In this document: positions 1 to 7,857 of the stretch, one piece after another
Layout of the letters: each line of letters starts with the position of its first letter
Numbering within the stretch: the first letter of the stretch is position 1
NCBI GenBank assembly: GCA_025936205.1
Contig: JAICTU010000185.1
Span: 1-15,924 of the forward strand
Direction of reading: 5' to 3'
DNA: 15,924 bases
Source: Polyangiaceae bacterium
Lineage (GTDB): Bacteria > Myxococcota > Polyangia > Polyangiales > Polyangiaceae
Program-made: the position numbers and the translations under genes
Notes under the pieces: generated by a model
Seen by the model: the letters and a program-made list of their open reading frames with translations, nothing else
Databases searched by the model: none
Told to the model about the DNA's origin: nothing

Positions 1-109
1 GGCGACACTGGGCCAGCGCTCCTTGGTCGTCACCCGCGGCGTGACGCCGGAGTCGGTCCAGCTCGCGGCAGCGGGCGGGCCGTGCCGCGCGCTGGGGGTT
101 TCGTTCTGA
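1..109 (+). CDS. C-terminal end of an unidentified protein (partial)
   Basis: The reading frame starting at base 2 is open from the window edge to a TGA at 107-109 and encodes the last 35 residues of a protein, ending in A-L-G-V-S-F. The codons mostly end in G or C, as in the genes around it. The frame stops exactly one base before the stop codon of the convergent prc gene, which is the tight tail-to-tail packing expected of two real genes. The fragment is too short to assign a family and shows no recognisable motif. It could also be a chance open frame in GC-rich DNA, so it is called mainly from its position and termination. Confidence 0.45.
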   Translation, partial: ATLGQRSLVVTRGVTPESVQLAAAGGPCRALGVSF

Positions 110-110
110 G

Positions 111-2339
111 TCAGGGCTGGGCCGTCGTTGCCGACTTCGGCTCTGACTTGGCTTTGGGCTTCGCCGCTCCGCGTTGCAACTCGACGTAGTCGGAGAGGAT
201 GTGCTGCGCCTCCGTCAAGATGACGTCATCTCGCGACCCGGGCTCCGGCGGATCGTTGGCGTCGTCCGGGGCGGGCTTGGTGTTCTTGGCAGCGGGCTTC
301 GCGCTCTTCTTGGGCTCGAGAGGCGGTGGCAAGCCGGGTGTGCCGGCGTTCTTGAGCGTGATCTCGTAGGTCTTCGGGATCTGAGTCTTGCGAGCCGCTC
401 GCTCCTTGTCCCGCTCGGCCTGGCGTGCCTTGGCGTCGGCCATTTCCTTGCGGCGCTCCGCTTCGTTCAGCGAGACGGTCTTCTTGTCCAGGCTGGTCTT
501 GAGGCGTGCGATGTCGTCAGCGAGGTAAGCGAAATCCTTGGAGGCGGCGATGCGTTGCGCAGACTTCTGGCGCAGCGCCTCGACATATTGCGAGACGCGA
601 TCGTCACGGCTGTAGGTCGAGGCGGGCACGGAGTCCCAGGGCAAGGGGTCCTTCATCGCCGACTCGCTCACCGCGCTGAAGTCGGTGGTGGACGGCAGCA
701 CGATGTTGGACTCGACACCGCGCATCTGGGTCGAGGAACCACCGGGTCGATAGAACTTGCGAATGGTGACCTTGAGCGCCCCTGGATCATACGAGTGGAA
801 GAGACCGCTCTGATCCATGAGCCGCGCGAGAGGCAGAACACTCTGCACGGTGCCCTTGCCGAAGGTGGAGGAGTCGCCGACCACCAGCGCGCGGCCGTAG
901 TCTTGCAGCGCGCCCGAGAGGATTTCGGAAGCGGAAGCGCTGAACCGGCTCGTCAACAAGATCAGCGGGCCCGCGTACAGTTGGGACGGATCGGTGTCGG
1001 CGTCCACCTCGACCTTGCCGTCGGGGCCCTTGGTTTGCACCACGGGGCCCTTGGGGATGAACAAGCCGGTCAGGCTGATGGCCTCTTCCAGCGATCCGCC
1101 GCCGTTGCGCCGCAGGTCGACGATCACGCCCTGGACGTGCTCCGACTGGAGCTTGGTGAGCAGCTTCGCGACGTCGCTGGTGACGCTGCGGTGACCCTTG
1201 GAGCCCGGCGGGGCCATGTCGGCATAGAACGACGGCAGGTCGATCACGCCCACTCGCAGTACCGAGCCCTTGGCGCTGGGCAGGTCCACGATGCGCGCCT
1301 TGGCTTGCTGATCCTCGAGCTGAATCTCGTCACGCACCAGCTCCACCTTTTTGGGCGCGCTGCCCTCGGGCGCGCTGCCCGGAACGATCGTCAAAATCAC
1401 GCCGGTGCCCTTGGGGCCGCGGATCAGCTCGACCGCGCGCGAGAGCGGCATGCTGACGATGTCCACCGGATCTTTGCCCGCCTGCGCCACCGCCACGATG
1501 CGATCGCCGGGCTGCAGAACGCCGCCGCGCGCGGCGGGCCCACCGGGAACCATCTCGCGGATCGTGGTGTACCCGTCCTTGGACTCCAGCACGGCGCCGA
1601 TGCCGAAGAGCGACAGATTCATGGAGATGGAGAGGCTCTCCATCTGCTCGTGACCGAGGTAGTCCGAGTGCGGATCGTAAACGTGGGCCAGCGCGTTCAG
1701 GTACGCCTCCAGCACGTCGTCGTCCGCGAAGGCCTGCATCGTCTTCTGCTGCTGCTCGTAGCGGCGCGTCAGCGTGGTCGCGATCTGCTTCTCCGGTGTG
1801 TCGCGCAGCTTCTCGTCGAGGTATTCGGCGCGCAGCTCCTGCTGCCAGCCCGCCTGCGCCGCGGCCATGTCGCGCGGGCGCTGCGCGTGCTCGCGATCGA
1901 AAGAGAAGCTGTCATTTCCGGTGAAGTCGAACTTGGCCGTCTTCAGCTGCTGCGTGAGGTACGCGGTGCGCTCGCCCAGGCGCTGCTGGTACCGGCGCCA
2001 GATGGCGCGGGCCGCCGTGGTGTCGCCGTCGCGCGTGGCCTGCGCGAGCGTGGCGCGGTACTGGGCGAACTCCTGCACGTCAGACTGCAGGAACAGCGAG
2101 CGCCGGCCGTCGAGGGCATCCAGATAGCCATCCAGAAATTTCCCGGCCAGCTCGGAGTCGAGCGGATGATGCGCGAACTGCGAGTGCTCCAGCAGGCCCG
2201 TCGTGAGGCGCGTGATGTTGGCCTCGGTCTTGTTCGGCGTCGCCGCTGGCGGCGGCGGGGCCGCGAGCGCGACCGCTCCGAGCCCGAGGCTCAGTCCAAC
2301 GGCAATCAGGCGCCTGGCAAGGGGGGATGGCAATTTCAT
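111..2339 (-). CDS. prc: Carboxy-terminal processing (tail-specific) protease, S41 family
   Basis: This 742-residue periplasmic serine protease belongs to the Prc/Tsp family, which trims or degrades exported proteins from their C-termini and acts in cell-wall and lipoprotein turnover. Residues 1-27 form a signal peptide ending A-L-A-A. An N-terminal helical region follows (about 40-220). A PDZ domain spans about 235-325 (motif G-P-A-A-R-G-G-V-L-Q-P-G-D-R). The protease core contains S-A-S-A-S-E-I with the probable nucleophile Ser469, and F-G-K-G with the general-base Lys495. The C-terminal Tsp-type extension (about 560-742) carries a Lys/Pro/Ala-rich linker near 660-700. Length and domain order match the long E. 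coli-type Prc rather than short CtpA. The start ATG directly precedes the signal peptide, but the ribosome site is weak (GGAT about 13 bases upstream). The upstream minus-strand neighbour is 180 bases away, so prc probably has its own promoter. Confidence 0.95.
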   Translation of the reverse strand: MKLPSPLARRLIAVGLSLGLGAVALAAPPPPAATPNKTEANITRLTTGLLEHSQFAHHPLDSELAGKFLDGYLDALDGRRSLFLQSDVQEFAQYRATLAQATRDGDTTAARAIWRRYQQRLGERTAYLTQQLKTAKFDFTGNDSFSFDREHAQRPRDMAAAQAGWQQELRAEYLDEKLRDTPEKQIATTLTRRYEQQQKTMQAFADDDVLEAYLNALAHVYDPHSDYLGHEQMESLSISMNLSLFGIGAVLESKDGYTTIREMVPGGPAARGGVLQPGDRIVAVAQAGKDPVDIVSMPLSRAVELIRGPKGTGVILTIVPGSAPEGSAPKKVELVRDEIQLEDQQAKARIVDLPSAKGSVLRVGVIDLPSFYADMAPPGSKGHRSVTSDVAKLLTKLQSEHVQGVIVDLRRNGGGSLEEAISLTGLFIPKGPVVQTKGPDGKVEVDADTDPSQLYAGPLILLTSRFSASASEILSGALQDYGRALVVGDSSTFGKGTVQSVLPLARLMDQSGLFHSYDPGALKVTIRKFYRPGGSSTQMRGVESNIVLPSTTDFSAVSESAMKDPLPWDSVPASTYSRDDRVSQYVEALRQKSAQRIAASKDFAYLADDIARLKTSLDKKTVSLNEAERRKEMADAKARQAERDKERAARKTQIPKTYEITLKNAGTPGLPPPLEPKKSAKPAAKNTKPAPDDANDPPEPGSRDDVILTEAQHILSDYVELQRGAAKPKAKSEPKSATTAQP

Positions 2340-2414
2340 GGACTGCTAATCCAGCACGAGCGGAGACGGGCTGCAACGTCACTGGCCAGGGGATCCATCC
2401 TCCGAAGCAGTACA

Positions 2415-2444
2415 CCGCCTCGTAACCATTAATTCCCGAGGCGG
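2415..2444. promoter_or_regulatory. 8-bp perfect inverted repeat upstream of prc
   Basis: The arms CCGCCTCG (2415-2422) and CGAGGCGG (2437-2444) are perfect inverted repeats around a 14-base AT-rich centre (TAACCATTAATTCC). The centre-to-centre distance is 22 bases, about two helical turns, a spacing common for dimeric repressors or activators. The repeat sits 76 bases upstream of the prc start codon, inside the only sizeable gap between prc and the gene before it. No T-tract follows on either strand, so an operator fits slightly better than a terminator. The role is inferred from geometry only. Confidence 0.3.
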
Positions 2445-2480
2445 AGCAGCCGTTTTACCCCGGCCGTTCGCCCTTGCCAG

Positions 2481-2506
2481 GTAGACCCCTCGGCAGGCTG
2501 GGCTAC
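2481..2506 (-). terminator. Possible terminator stem downstream of the EEP-family gene
   Basis: Bases 2481-2488 can pair with 2500-2506 (GTAG/CTAC plus CCC/GGG with one bulged A), leaving an 11-base loop. The stem lies 14 bases beyond the stop of the 2520-3422 gene and is flanked by two copies of the 9-mer CTTGCCAGG (2473-2481 and 2506-2514). There is no U-tract, so this is a weak candidate. Confidence 0.2.
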
Positions 2507-2519
2507 TTGCCAGGCCAGA

Positions 2520-3422
2520 CTACGGGCGCTGGCCCGGCGTGAGCACGACCTCGATCGGGCAGTGATCGGACAGCTTTTGCCGGAAGGGGGTATCGGCCGC
2601 GTCGTAGACGAGCTGCTGAAAGGAGTTGGGCTTCAGCCACGAGGTGGCGTCACGCGACAGCAGCATGTGATCGATCAACTCCGGGTACTTCCCGCCCCAG
2701 CACTGCGACGCGTGCCCGTCACTGAGCAGGCTCAGATCGGCGTTCGGAGGATCGCCGTCGTCCAGCTCGACGTAGAACGGATCGTGGGCATTCAGCCGGC
2801 GATTGAAGTCCCCGAGCACCAGGAAGGGTTCGTTGGCGCGGGCGCGCTCGTCGATCCAGCGCTCCAGCACGGGCAGCTGGGCGCGTAGCTTCACACAAGC
2901 TGCCTTGCGGCTGCTCAGCGGCGCCGCGAAGCAGCCCGATTTCAAGTGAACGGCGAGCAGACGCAGTGCCTGGCCATTCACGTGCACGGTCAGGTCGACG
3001 CCGTCCCGCACGCCGCCCACGTCCAGCGCGACCAGATCCGGATGCCGCTCCACCCCGAGGCCTTTGCGATAGGCAAAGCCCACGAGTTGCACGCCGCGCT
3101 GGGTCGACAGGTGATAGTCGTACTCGCCGGGCGGAAAGACTTGCTGCAGTGCTGCTTCACCGTCCACTTCCTGGACGGCGATCATGTCGGCATGCAGGCG
3201 CTGCGCGTAGCGCTGGAGGCGCTCGTAGTCGGCGGGGCTGCGGCGCACGGGCCCGCGCTGGCTGCTGTGATTGAGCCAATCGAGGTTCCAGCTCGCAATG
3301 GTGAGCGTGCGCGGCCGCCAGCGCGGCGGGGCGGGCTGCGAGAGGATCTCCGCCGCCGGCACTTCCGCGCGGCACTGCAAAAGCCCCAGCGCAAGCAGAA
3401 TACAGCGGGCGCGCAGGGTCAT
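2520..3422 (-). CDS. Secreted endonuclease/exonuclease/phosphatase-family protein
   Basis: This 300-residue protein has the EEP (DNase I-like) fold, whose members are metal-dependent phosphodiesterases acting on DNA, RNA, phosphoinositides or other phosphoesters. All the hallmark motifs are visible in order: S-W-N-L-D-W with Asn46, A-V-Q-E-V with Glu85, V-H-L-K-S-G with His159, L-G-D-F-N with Asp205 and Asn207, I-D-H-M around 250-253, and S-D-H-C-P with Asp286 and His287. Residues 1-24 look like a cleaved signal peptide (M-T-L-R-A-R then a hydrophobic stretch). Cys17 is not in a good lipobox, so a periplasmic or extracellular location is inferred. Eight such extracellular nuclease-like proteins are not needed for any pathway seen here, and the natural substrate cannot be read from sequence. 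The ATG start has no clear ribosome site. The gene is divergent from the TMEM14-like gene across 72 bases and lies upstream of prc on the same strand. Confidence 0.88.
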   Translation of the reverse strand: MTLRARCILLALGLLQCRAEVPAAEILSQPAPPRWRPRTLTIASWNLDWLNHSSQRGPVRRSPADYERLQRYAQRLHADMIAVQEVDGEAALQQVFPPGEYDYHLSTQRGVQLVGFAYRKGLGVERHPDLVALDVGGVRDGVDLTVHVNGQALRLLAVHLKSGCFAAPLSSRKAACVKLRAQLPVLERWIDERARANEPFLVLGDFNRRLNAHDPFYVELDDGDPPNADLSLLSDGHASQCWGGKYPELIDHMLLSRDATSWLKPNSFQQLVYDAADTPFRQKLSDHCPIEVVLTPGQRP

Positions 3423-3494
3423 GAATGCAGATACGGCTCCCGCACCAACCAGGTTGCGCTTGCCTTCACCCCTCAGTCAGGCGAAGGAGCCTAC

Positions 3495-3809
3495 ATGCTA
3501 CACACAATCGCGATCGCGGTCGCCGCTGGTTATGGTGTCCTCTCCCTCGCCGGCGGAGTGATGGGCTATGTCCGGGCAAACAGCCGCGCCTCGCTGATCG
3601 CGGGTGGCGTCTCCGGCTTGCTGCTGCTGGGTGGGGCAGCCCTCGCGGTGAGCCAACCTGCGGTCGGGCTCGGTCTGGCAGCGGTGGTCAGTGCAGCGCT
3701 CGTCGCTCGCTTCGCCAAGGGGGCGCTGAGCAAGCGCAATTCGGTCGCGTACGTGATGGTCGGGGGCGGCGTGGCCGTGCTCGTTGCTGCGGGGATGGCC
3801 CTTGTCTGA
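3495..3809 (+). CDS. TMEM14-family (UPF0136-like) small integral membrane protein
   Basis: This 104-residue, Gly/Ala-rich hydrophobic protein has about four membrane segments (roughly residues 4-25, 33-52, 54-74 and 85-103). It matches the TMEM14 pattern: a first helix ending in G-G-V-M-G-Y, a short polar turn (R-A-N-S-R-A-S-L-I-A-G-G), and a G-L-L-L-L-G-G second helix. Mitochondrial and plastid TMEM14 proteins are linked to haem or fatty-acid transport, but bacterial members have no established function. The start is secure: AAGGAG at 3484-3489 lies 5 bases before the ATG, the best ribosome site in this part of the window. The same frame is open far upstream, but that stretch lies antisense to the EEP gene and is not coding. 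The stop is 4 bases from the ATG of the next gene, so the two probably form an operon. Confidence 0.82.
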   Translation: MLHTIAIAVAAGYGVLSLAGGVMGYVRANSRASLIAGGVSGLLLLGGAALAVSQPAVGLGLAAVVSAALVARFAKGALSKRNSVAYVMVGGGVAVLVAAGMALV

Positions 3810-3813
3810 GCGC

Positions 3814-4455
3814 ATGAGGGGCTCTGGCCCCGGCAGCCACGGCCCCTGGTTACTCTGTGGGCTGCTCTTGATGGCGGCCTGCGGCGGCAAGAAGAGCGAC
3901 GACGGGGCAGACGGTTGCAGCGAGATCAAGGCCTGCGGCGGCGACGTCGTGGGCAGCTGGCAAGTGGACGCGCTGTGCCCCGATCCCGCGACGGCCACGC
4001 AACTGCTCGGCGCCCAGCTGCCCGCCGCTTGCCAGGGCGCGGTGCAGAGCGTGGACATCCCCAGCTACGATATCACGCTCGAGTACACGGCCACCACCCG
4101 CAAGGCCAGCGGCAGGGCGGCCTTGAACGCCACCCTGAGTCTCAGCGCAGCGTGCATTGCGAGCGTCCTGCCGCTGCAGCTCACGCTGAACGATAACCTG
4201 TGCTCCCTGGTGGGGGCGGCCGCAGCGCCCCAGCTGCGCTCTAACCTGCCGGACGCCATGGTGACGTGCAAGCTGGCGGAGACCAACTGCGCCTGCGACC
4301 TGACGGGTACCCTCACGCTGGACTCGACCGCCAACTACGTCGTGGCCGACAACCAGATCGTCGAAGGCACGAACGCGCAAGACTACTGCGTTTCCAAGAA
4401 CAAGCTGGCGCTGCACAGCGCGCAGCTCGGGCAGCTGCATGCGAAGCGGCCATAG
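3814..4455 (+). CDS. Cysteine-rich lipoprotein of unknown function
   Basis: This is a 213-residue predicted lipoprotein. A signal of 22 residues (hydrophobic core W-L-L-C-G-L-L-L-M) ends in the lipobox L-M-A-A-C with lipidated Cys23, followed by G-G-K-K-S-D-D-G. The mature chain has ten further cysteines, enough for five disulfides. It begins with G-G-D-V-V-G-S-W-Q-V-D, a pattern I associate with surface lipoproteins of Polyangia-type myxobacteria, where a short beta-rich domain follows. The middle (about 80-190) alternates Thr/Ser/Ala/Leu residues, consistent with beta-strands. I recognise no enzymatic motif. ATG 3814 is chosen because it gives a compact signal peptide 4 bases after the preceding stop. 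In-frame TTG codons at 3784 and 3802 would overlap that gene and are less likely. A structural or binding role at the cell surface is inference. Confidence 0.8.
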   Translation: MRGSGPGSHGPWLLCGLLLMAACGGKKSDDGADGCSEIKACGGDVVGSWQVDALCPDPATATQLLGAQLPAACQGAVQSVDIPSYDITLEYTATTRKASGRAALNATLSLSAACIASVLPLQLTLNDNLCSLVGAAAAPQLRSNLPDAMVTCKLAETNCACDLTGTLTLDSTANYVVADNQIVEGTNAQDYCVSKNKLALHSAQLGQLHAKRP

Positions 4456-4522
4456 TCGCTCGTAACAGTTACGTCCCGATCGGCAACCGTTTGACGGCCG
4501 TGGCGCGCGTCCAGGAGGGCTC

Positions 4523-4547
4523 GGCGCCGCGCACCCCGCGCGGCGCC
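4523..4547. terminator. Perfect 10-bp GC hairpin between convergent genes
   Basis: GGCGCCGCGC (4523-4532) and GCGCGGCGCC (4538-4547) are perfect inverted repeats with a 5-base loop ACCCC. The hairpin lies 67 bases after the stop of the plus-strand lipoprotein and 118 bases beyond the stop of the minus-strand heme lipoprotein, a natural place for a bidirectional terminator. Neither strand has a U-tract after the stem (AGAATATA follows on the plus strand), so it is not a textbook intrinsic terminator. The rest of 4456-4665 holds no gene I can support. Confidence 0.45.
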
Positions 4548-4665
4548 AGAATATACCCTCCGCGCGTCCTCCGTCAGCGACAGAGATACTGGTTGGCGAC
4601 GGGGCCGCGCGCGAACTTCCTGGCGGCGCCGTTGCAGATGCAGCAGGCCCCGGTGATGTCGATGG

Positions 4666-5304
4666 TCAGCCGCCGTCGGCACCGGCATCAACGCTCGGCG
4701 CTGCGACCCCTGCATCCGCGCTGTCGGCCATATAGGAACCGGGCCAGTAGCGCGGATTGTCGATGTACGACGCCACGAGGTCGATATCGGCATCGGTCAT
4801 TCGAGGATAGCCCGAGGAGGCCGGGGGCTCCTTGCCGCTGCGCATCACGCTGATGATCCGCGACGTCAGCGAGCTCAGAGGGTCGATCAGTCCGGCTTCG
4901 ACGAGCTTGTCGACGTCGTTGATGTAGTTGATGCCGTCCTGCGCCTGGGCCGGCGTCAGGACAGAGCTGTGGCAGTATCCGCAGTTCGCCAGCAGCACGT
5001 TCTCTACAGCGGCCTTGGCCACGTCGACCGGCGGGGCCTCCCGGAATGGCGGGGGCAGAGGGCGTGGCGGCTCTTCTGGTGGCGGCGTATTCATGGGCGC
5101 GGGCTGCGGTCGAGCCGGCGCCGGCGCCAGCGGCGGCGACCCAGGATTGTCGCGCGGCGCGCCGTACGAGGGCTCAGCGGGCTTCGCGTCATCCTCCGCT
5201 TTGCCGCCGCAGGCGAGTGCGCTGCACGTTACCACCAGCCCGACAGCGCGACACGCGCGCTCCATTCTGAAACACCGCATGCATGTGATTCTGGAATGAA
5301 TCAC
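4666..5304 (-). CDS. Proline-rich lipoprotein with a single c-type heme site
   Basis: This protein of up to 212 residues carries a signal sequence and lipobox S-A-L-A-C (Cys32), then G-G-K-A-E-D-D. A proline-rich linker (about 41-92) follows, and then a small cytochrome c-like domain: C-G-Y-C-H at 108-112 for covalent heme attachment. Met169, in P-R-M-T-D-A-D-I-D-L-V-A-S-Y-I, is a plausible sixth ligand in the usual C-terminal helix context. The tail is Ala/Asp/Gly-rich. The likely role is electron transfer or redox sensing at the periplasmic face or cell surface; no partner oxidoreductase is present. The start is uncertain: GTG at 5304, or in-frame ATG codons at 5280 and 5265, the last giving a compact 18-residue signal. 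None has a good ribosome site. The gene starts 24 bases after the tctC stop on the same strand, so it may be the last gene of the transporter operon. Confidence 0.75.
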   Translation of the reverse strand: MIHSRITCMRCFRMERACRAVGLVVTCSALACGGKAEDDAKPAEPSYGAPRDNPGSPPLAPAPARPQPAPMNTPPPEEPPRPLPPPFREAPPVDVAKAAVENVLLANCGYCHSSVLTPAQAQDGINYINDVDKLVEAGLIDPLSSLTSRIISVMRSGKEPPASSGYPRMTDADIDLVASYIDNPRYWPGSYMADSADAGVAAPSVDAGADGG

Positions 5305-5328
5305 GCGCGCTTGCCAGGCCCGGGCAGG

Positions 5329-6327
5329 TCACTCGCCGACCGCGCCGGTTGCCTTCAAAATCGGTGTCCAGCGCGCAACTTCTTTCGTTACCAGCTCGCC
5401 GAGCGCTCCCGGCGTGCGACCAGGCCCGTCCGGCAGGATGCCGCCCAGATCGAGCAAGCGCTGGCGCGTGGTCGCGTCGTCCAGCGACTTTGCGAGCGCA
5501 TCATTCAGCTTCGCCACCACGTCCTTGGGCGTGCCCTTGGGCGCGAACAGCGCGTTCCAGGCGCTGACCTGGAACTGTGGCATGCCACCTTCAGCGGTGG
5601 TGGGAACGTCCGGCAATGCCGGCGAACGCTTTTCGGTCGCGATCGCGTAGGCCTTGATTTTTCCGCCCTTGACCTGCTCGGCCAGGTTCACGATCTGATC
5701 GCACATGTAGTCGACCTGACCGCCCATGAGGTCGTTCAGGGCCGGGCCCGTGCCACGATACGCCACCCTCGCTGGCTTGATACCCAGCTGCGAGTCGAAC
5801 AACGTGCAGGTCGTGAAGGACACCGAGCCGACACCGGCATGGGCCTCGTTGACCTTGCCCTGGTTCGCCTTCAAGTAGGCGACGAACTCCTTGAAGTCCT
5901 TCGCCGGAAAGTCCTTCTTCGCGACGATCAGGATCGGCGTGCCCACGGCCAGCCCGATCGGCTCGAAGTCCTTCTCGGGGTTGTACTTGAGCTTCGGGTA
6001 GAGCGCGGGAGCCGCGGCGTGGGTGCCCATGTGTCCCATCATGATCGTGTAACCGTCGCCCTTGGCCTGCGCGCCGCGGGTGATGCCGGTGGTGCCACCC
6101 GCGCCGGTCACGTTCTCGATCACGATCTGCCGCCCCAGCACCTTCGACATGTGCTCGCCAGTGATGCGCGCGATCACGTCCGTGGGCCCGCCTGCCGCGA
6201 AGGGTACGATCTCGGTGATGGGCTTCGTCGGGAACGGATCTGCAGCAGCCACAACGCTACCCCAGAGGCACGCGACCGCGCCGAGCGCGACCGCCCGCAG
6301 CCTGCGCCAGTGATTCATCTTTTTCAT
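5329..6327 (-). CDS. tctC: TTT-family periplasmic solute-binding protein (Bug/TctC)
   Basis: This 332-residue substrate-binding subunit of a tripartite tricarboxylate transporter captures a carboxylate-bearing solute in the periplasm and hands it to the TctA/TctB membrane unit. The signal peptide covers residues 1-28 (M-K-K-M-N-H-W-R-R ... V-V-A-A-A). The mature protein starts F-P-T-K-P-I-T-E-I-V-P-F, then A-A-G-G-P-T-D, the typical Bug opening. Other family marks are G-A-G-G-T-T-G near 75-81, Y-R-G-T-G-P-A-L-N-D-L near 191-200, and a late L-P-D-V-P-T-T-A-E-G. Start ATG 6327 is supported by purine-rich GGAGAGAAGG 4-13 bases upstream. The frame is open for another 1.4 kb upstream but overlaps tctA there and is not coding. 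It lies 23 bases after tctA. The ligand cannot be deduced: Bug proteins bind citrate, dicarboxylates, aromatic acids, amino acids or nicotinate-like compounds. Confidence 0.93.
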   Translation of the reverse strand: MKKMNHWRRLRAVALGAVACLWGSVVAAADPFPTKPITEIVPFAAGGPTDVIARITGEHMSKVLGRQIVIENVTGAGGTTGITRGAQAKGDGYTIMMGHMGTHAAAPALYPKLKYNPEKDFEPIGLAVGTPILIVAKKDFPAKDFKEFVAYLKANQGKVNEAHAGVGSVSFTTCTLFDSQLGIKPARVAYRGTGPALNDLMGGQVDYMCDQIVNLAEQVKGGKIKAYAIATEKRSPALPDVPTTAEGGMPQFQVSAWNALFAPKGTPKDVVAKLNDALAKSLDDATTRQRLLDLGGILPDGPGRTPGALGELVTKEVARWTPILKATGAVGE

Positions 6328-6350
6328 GATCGCCTTCTCTCCTGACTGCC

Positions 6351-7853
6351 TCACGTTAGGCTGACCTCTGCACGTTTCTTGCTGACTGCCGGTAGCAGGG
6401 CAATGGCGAGTACGGCGACGGCCACGATCAACAGCCCGCACGACACCGGGCGCGTGACAAACGGCAGGAAGCTCCCGCGCGAGAGCACCAGAGCCTGCCG
6501 CAGCTTTTCCTCCAGCAGGCGCCCGAGCACGAAGCCGAGCAGCAGCGGCGCCGGCTCGAACCCGAGCCGGAACAGGGAGTGCCCGACGATGCCGAAGCCG
6601 GCCATCAGCAGCACGTCCCCCGGGCGGTTGTTGATCGAGTAGATGCCGATGCAGCAGAAAATCAAAATCGCCGGGAACATCAGCCGGTATGGCACGCGCA
6701 ACAGGCGCACCCACAAGCCGACCAGCGGCAGATTGATCGCGAGCAGCGCCAGGTTGCCGATCCACATGCTGGTGACCATGCCCCAGAACAGATCGGGGCG
6801 ATTGTTGATGACCTGCGGGCCCGGGATGATGCCGTGAATCGTCATGGCCCCGACCATCAAGGCCATCACCGCGTTGGGCGGGATGCCGAGCGTGAGCAGC
6901 GGGATGAACGCCGTCTGCGCGCCGGCGTTGTTGGCCGCTTCCGGCCCGGCAACGCCCTCGATCGCACCGCGGCCGAAGCGGCTGGAGTCGCCCGAGATGC
7001 GCTTCTCTAGCGCGTAGCTGGCGAATGGGGCCAGCACGGCGCCGTTGCCCGGCAGGATCCCCAGGATCGAGCCCAGGCCCGTGCCGCGCAGGATCGGTCC
7101 GAGCGCTTGCTTGAAGTCTTCGCGCGAGGGCAAGAGCCGCCCGATCTTCGTGTGCACCTGCGGCTGCACCTCGAAGCTCTGCAGGTTGCGCAACACCTCC
7201 GCGAAGCCGAACAGGCCCATCGCCAGCACGGCGAAATCGATGCCGTCGGAGAGCTCGTCGAAGCCGAAGGTCATCCGGTCCTGGCCCGTCTCCAGATCGG
7301 CGCCCACGGTGGACAGCAGCAGGCCGAGCAGCACCATCGCGCCCGCCTTGAGCAGCGAGCCCTGCACGAGCACGATGGCCAGCGTCAGCCCCAGCACCAT
7401 CAGCGAAAAGTATTCGGGCGGCCCAAACCAGAGCGCCAGCTCCGAAAGTGGAACACCGAGCGCCGCCACCACCAGGGTGGAGATGGTGCCGGCGATGAAC
7501 GAACCGATGGCCGCCATGCCGAGCGCGATGCCAGCCCGCCCTTGCCGCGCCATGGGGTGACCATCCAGTACGGTGACCACCGAGGTCGCCTCCCCCGGAA
7601 TGTTCACCAGAATGGCCGTGGTGGAGCCGCCGTACTGCGCGCCGTAGTAGATGCCGGCGAGCATGATCAGGGCGCTGGTCGGGTCGACATTGAAGGTGAT
7701 CGGTAGCAGCATCGCGATGGTCGCGATCGGCCCGATACCGGGCAGTACCCCGATCAGCGTGCCGATCAGGCAACCGCCCAGGCAGAGCACGATGTTGGGC
7801 AGCGAGAGCGAGGTCGCAAACCCGAGCTGAAGGTTGTGAACGAGGTCGCTCAT
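6351..7853 (-). CDS. tctA: TTT-family large permease subunit TctA
   Basis: This 500-residue integral membrane protein is the ion-coupled transport subunit of the tripartite tricarboxylate transporter. The N-terminal signature [14 protein letters not shown] (31-44) and the strongly conserved [20 protein letters not shown] (69-88) are intact. A second half with [10 protein letters not shown] repeats the same design, as expected from the internally duplicated fold. About 12 membrane segments are visible, and the length is normal for TctA. The ATG start is 4 bases after the tctB stop and lacks a strong ribosome site of its own, so translation is probably coupled to tctB. tctC follows 23 bases later. 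The gene order B-A-C differs from the common tctC-tctB-tctA order. Confidence 0.95.
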   Translation of the reverse strand: MSDLVHNLQLGFATSLSLPNIVLCLGGCLIGTLIGVLPGIGPIATIAMLLPITFNVDPTSALIMLAGIYYGAQYGGSTTAILVNIPGEATSVVTVLDGHPMARQGRAGIALGMAAIGSFIAGTISTLVVAALGVPLSELALWFGPPEYFSLMVLGLTLAIVLVQGSLLKAGAMVLLGLLLSTVGADLETGQDRMTFGFDELSDGIDFAVLAMGLFGFAEVLRNLQSFEVQPQVHTKIGRLLPSREDFKQALGPILRGTGLGSILGILPGNGAVLAPFASYALEKRISGDSSRFGRGAIEGVAGPEAANNAGAQTAFIPLLTLGIPPNAVMALMVGAMTIHGIIPGPQVINNRPDLFWGMVTSMWIGNLALLAINLPLVGLWVRLLRVPYRLMFPAILIFCCIGIYSINNRPGDVLLMAGFGIVGHSLFRLGFEPAPLLLGFVLGRLLEEKLRQALVLSRGSFLPFVTRPVSCGLLIVAVAVLAIALLPAVSKKRAEVSLT

Positions 7854-7857
7854 GCCA

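Noticed and set aside
174..2432. Very long plus-strand open frame (about 750 codons) opposite prc
   Set aside because: It is antisense to a protease with all catalytic motifs. Its product is rich in Arg, Gly, Leu and Val without any motif, as expected from the complement of a high-GC gene.
2473..2514. Direct repeat of CTTGCCAGG 33 bases apart
   Set aside because: The same 9-mer occurs elsewhere in the window (near 4030 and 5309), so it is probably chance and does not mark an attachment site.
2946..3494. Upstream extension of the TMEM14-like gene
   Set aside because: It overlaps the EEP-family gene antisense, and the extra residues are His/Arg-rich. The AAGGAG site places the start at 3495.
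4574..4690. Minus-strand frame just past the heme lipoprotein ending in a cysteine-rich stretch (T-G-A-C-C-I-C-N-G) before a stop at 4574
   Set aside because: It looks protein-like, but an in-frame stop lies just upstream and there is no ATG, GTG or TTG start. Other frames here look equally plausible.
6328..7773. Possible N-terminal extension of tctC giving an 814-residue fusion
   Set aside because: The extension runs in another frame of tctA, has no membrane or domain pattern, and the signal peptide and ribosome site lie at 6327.
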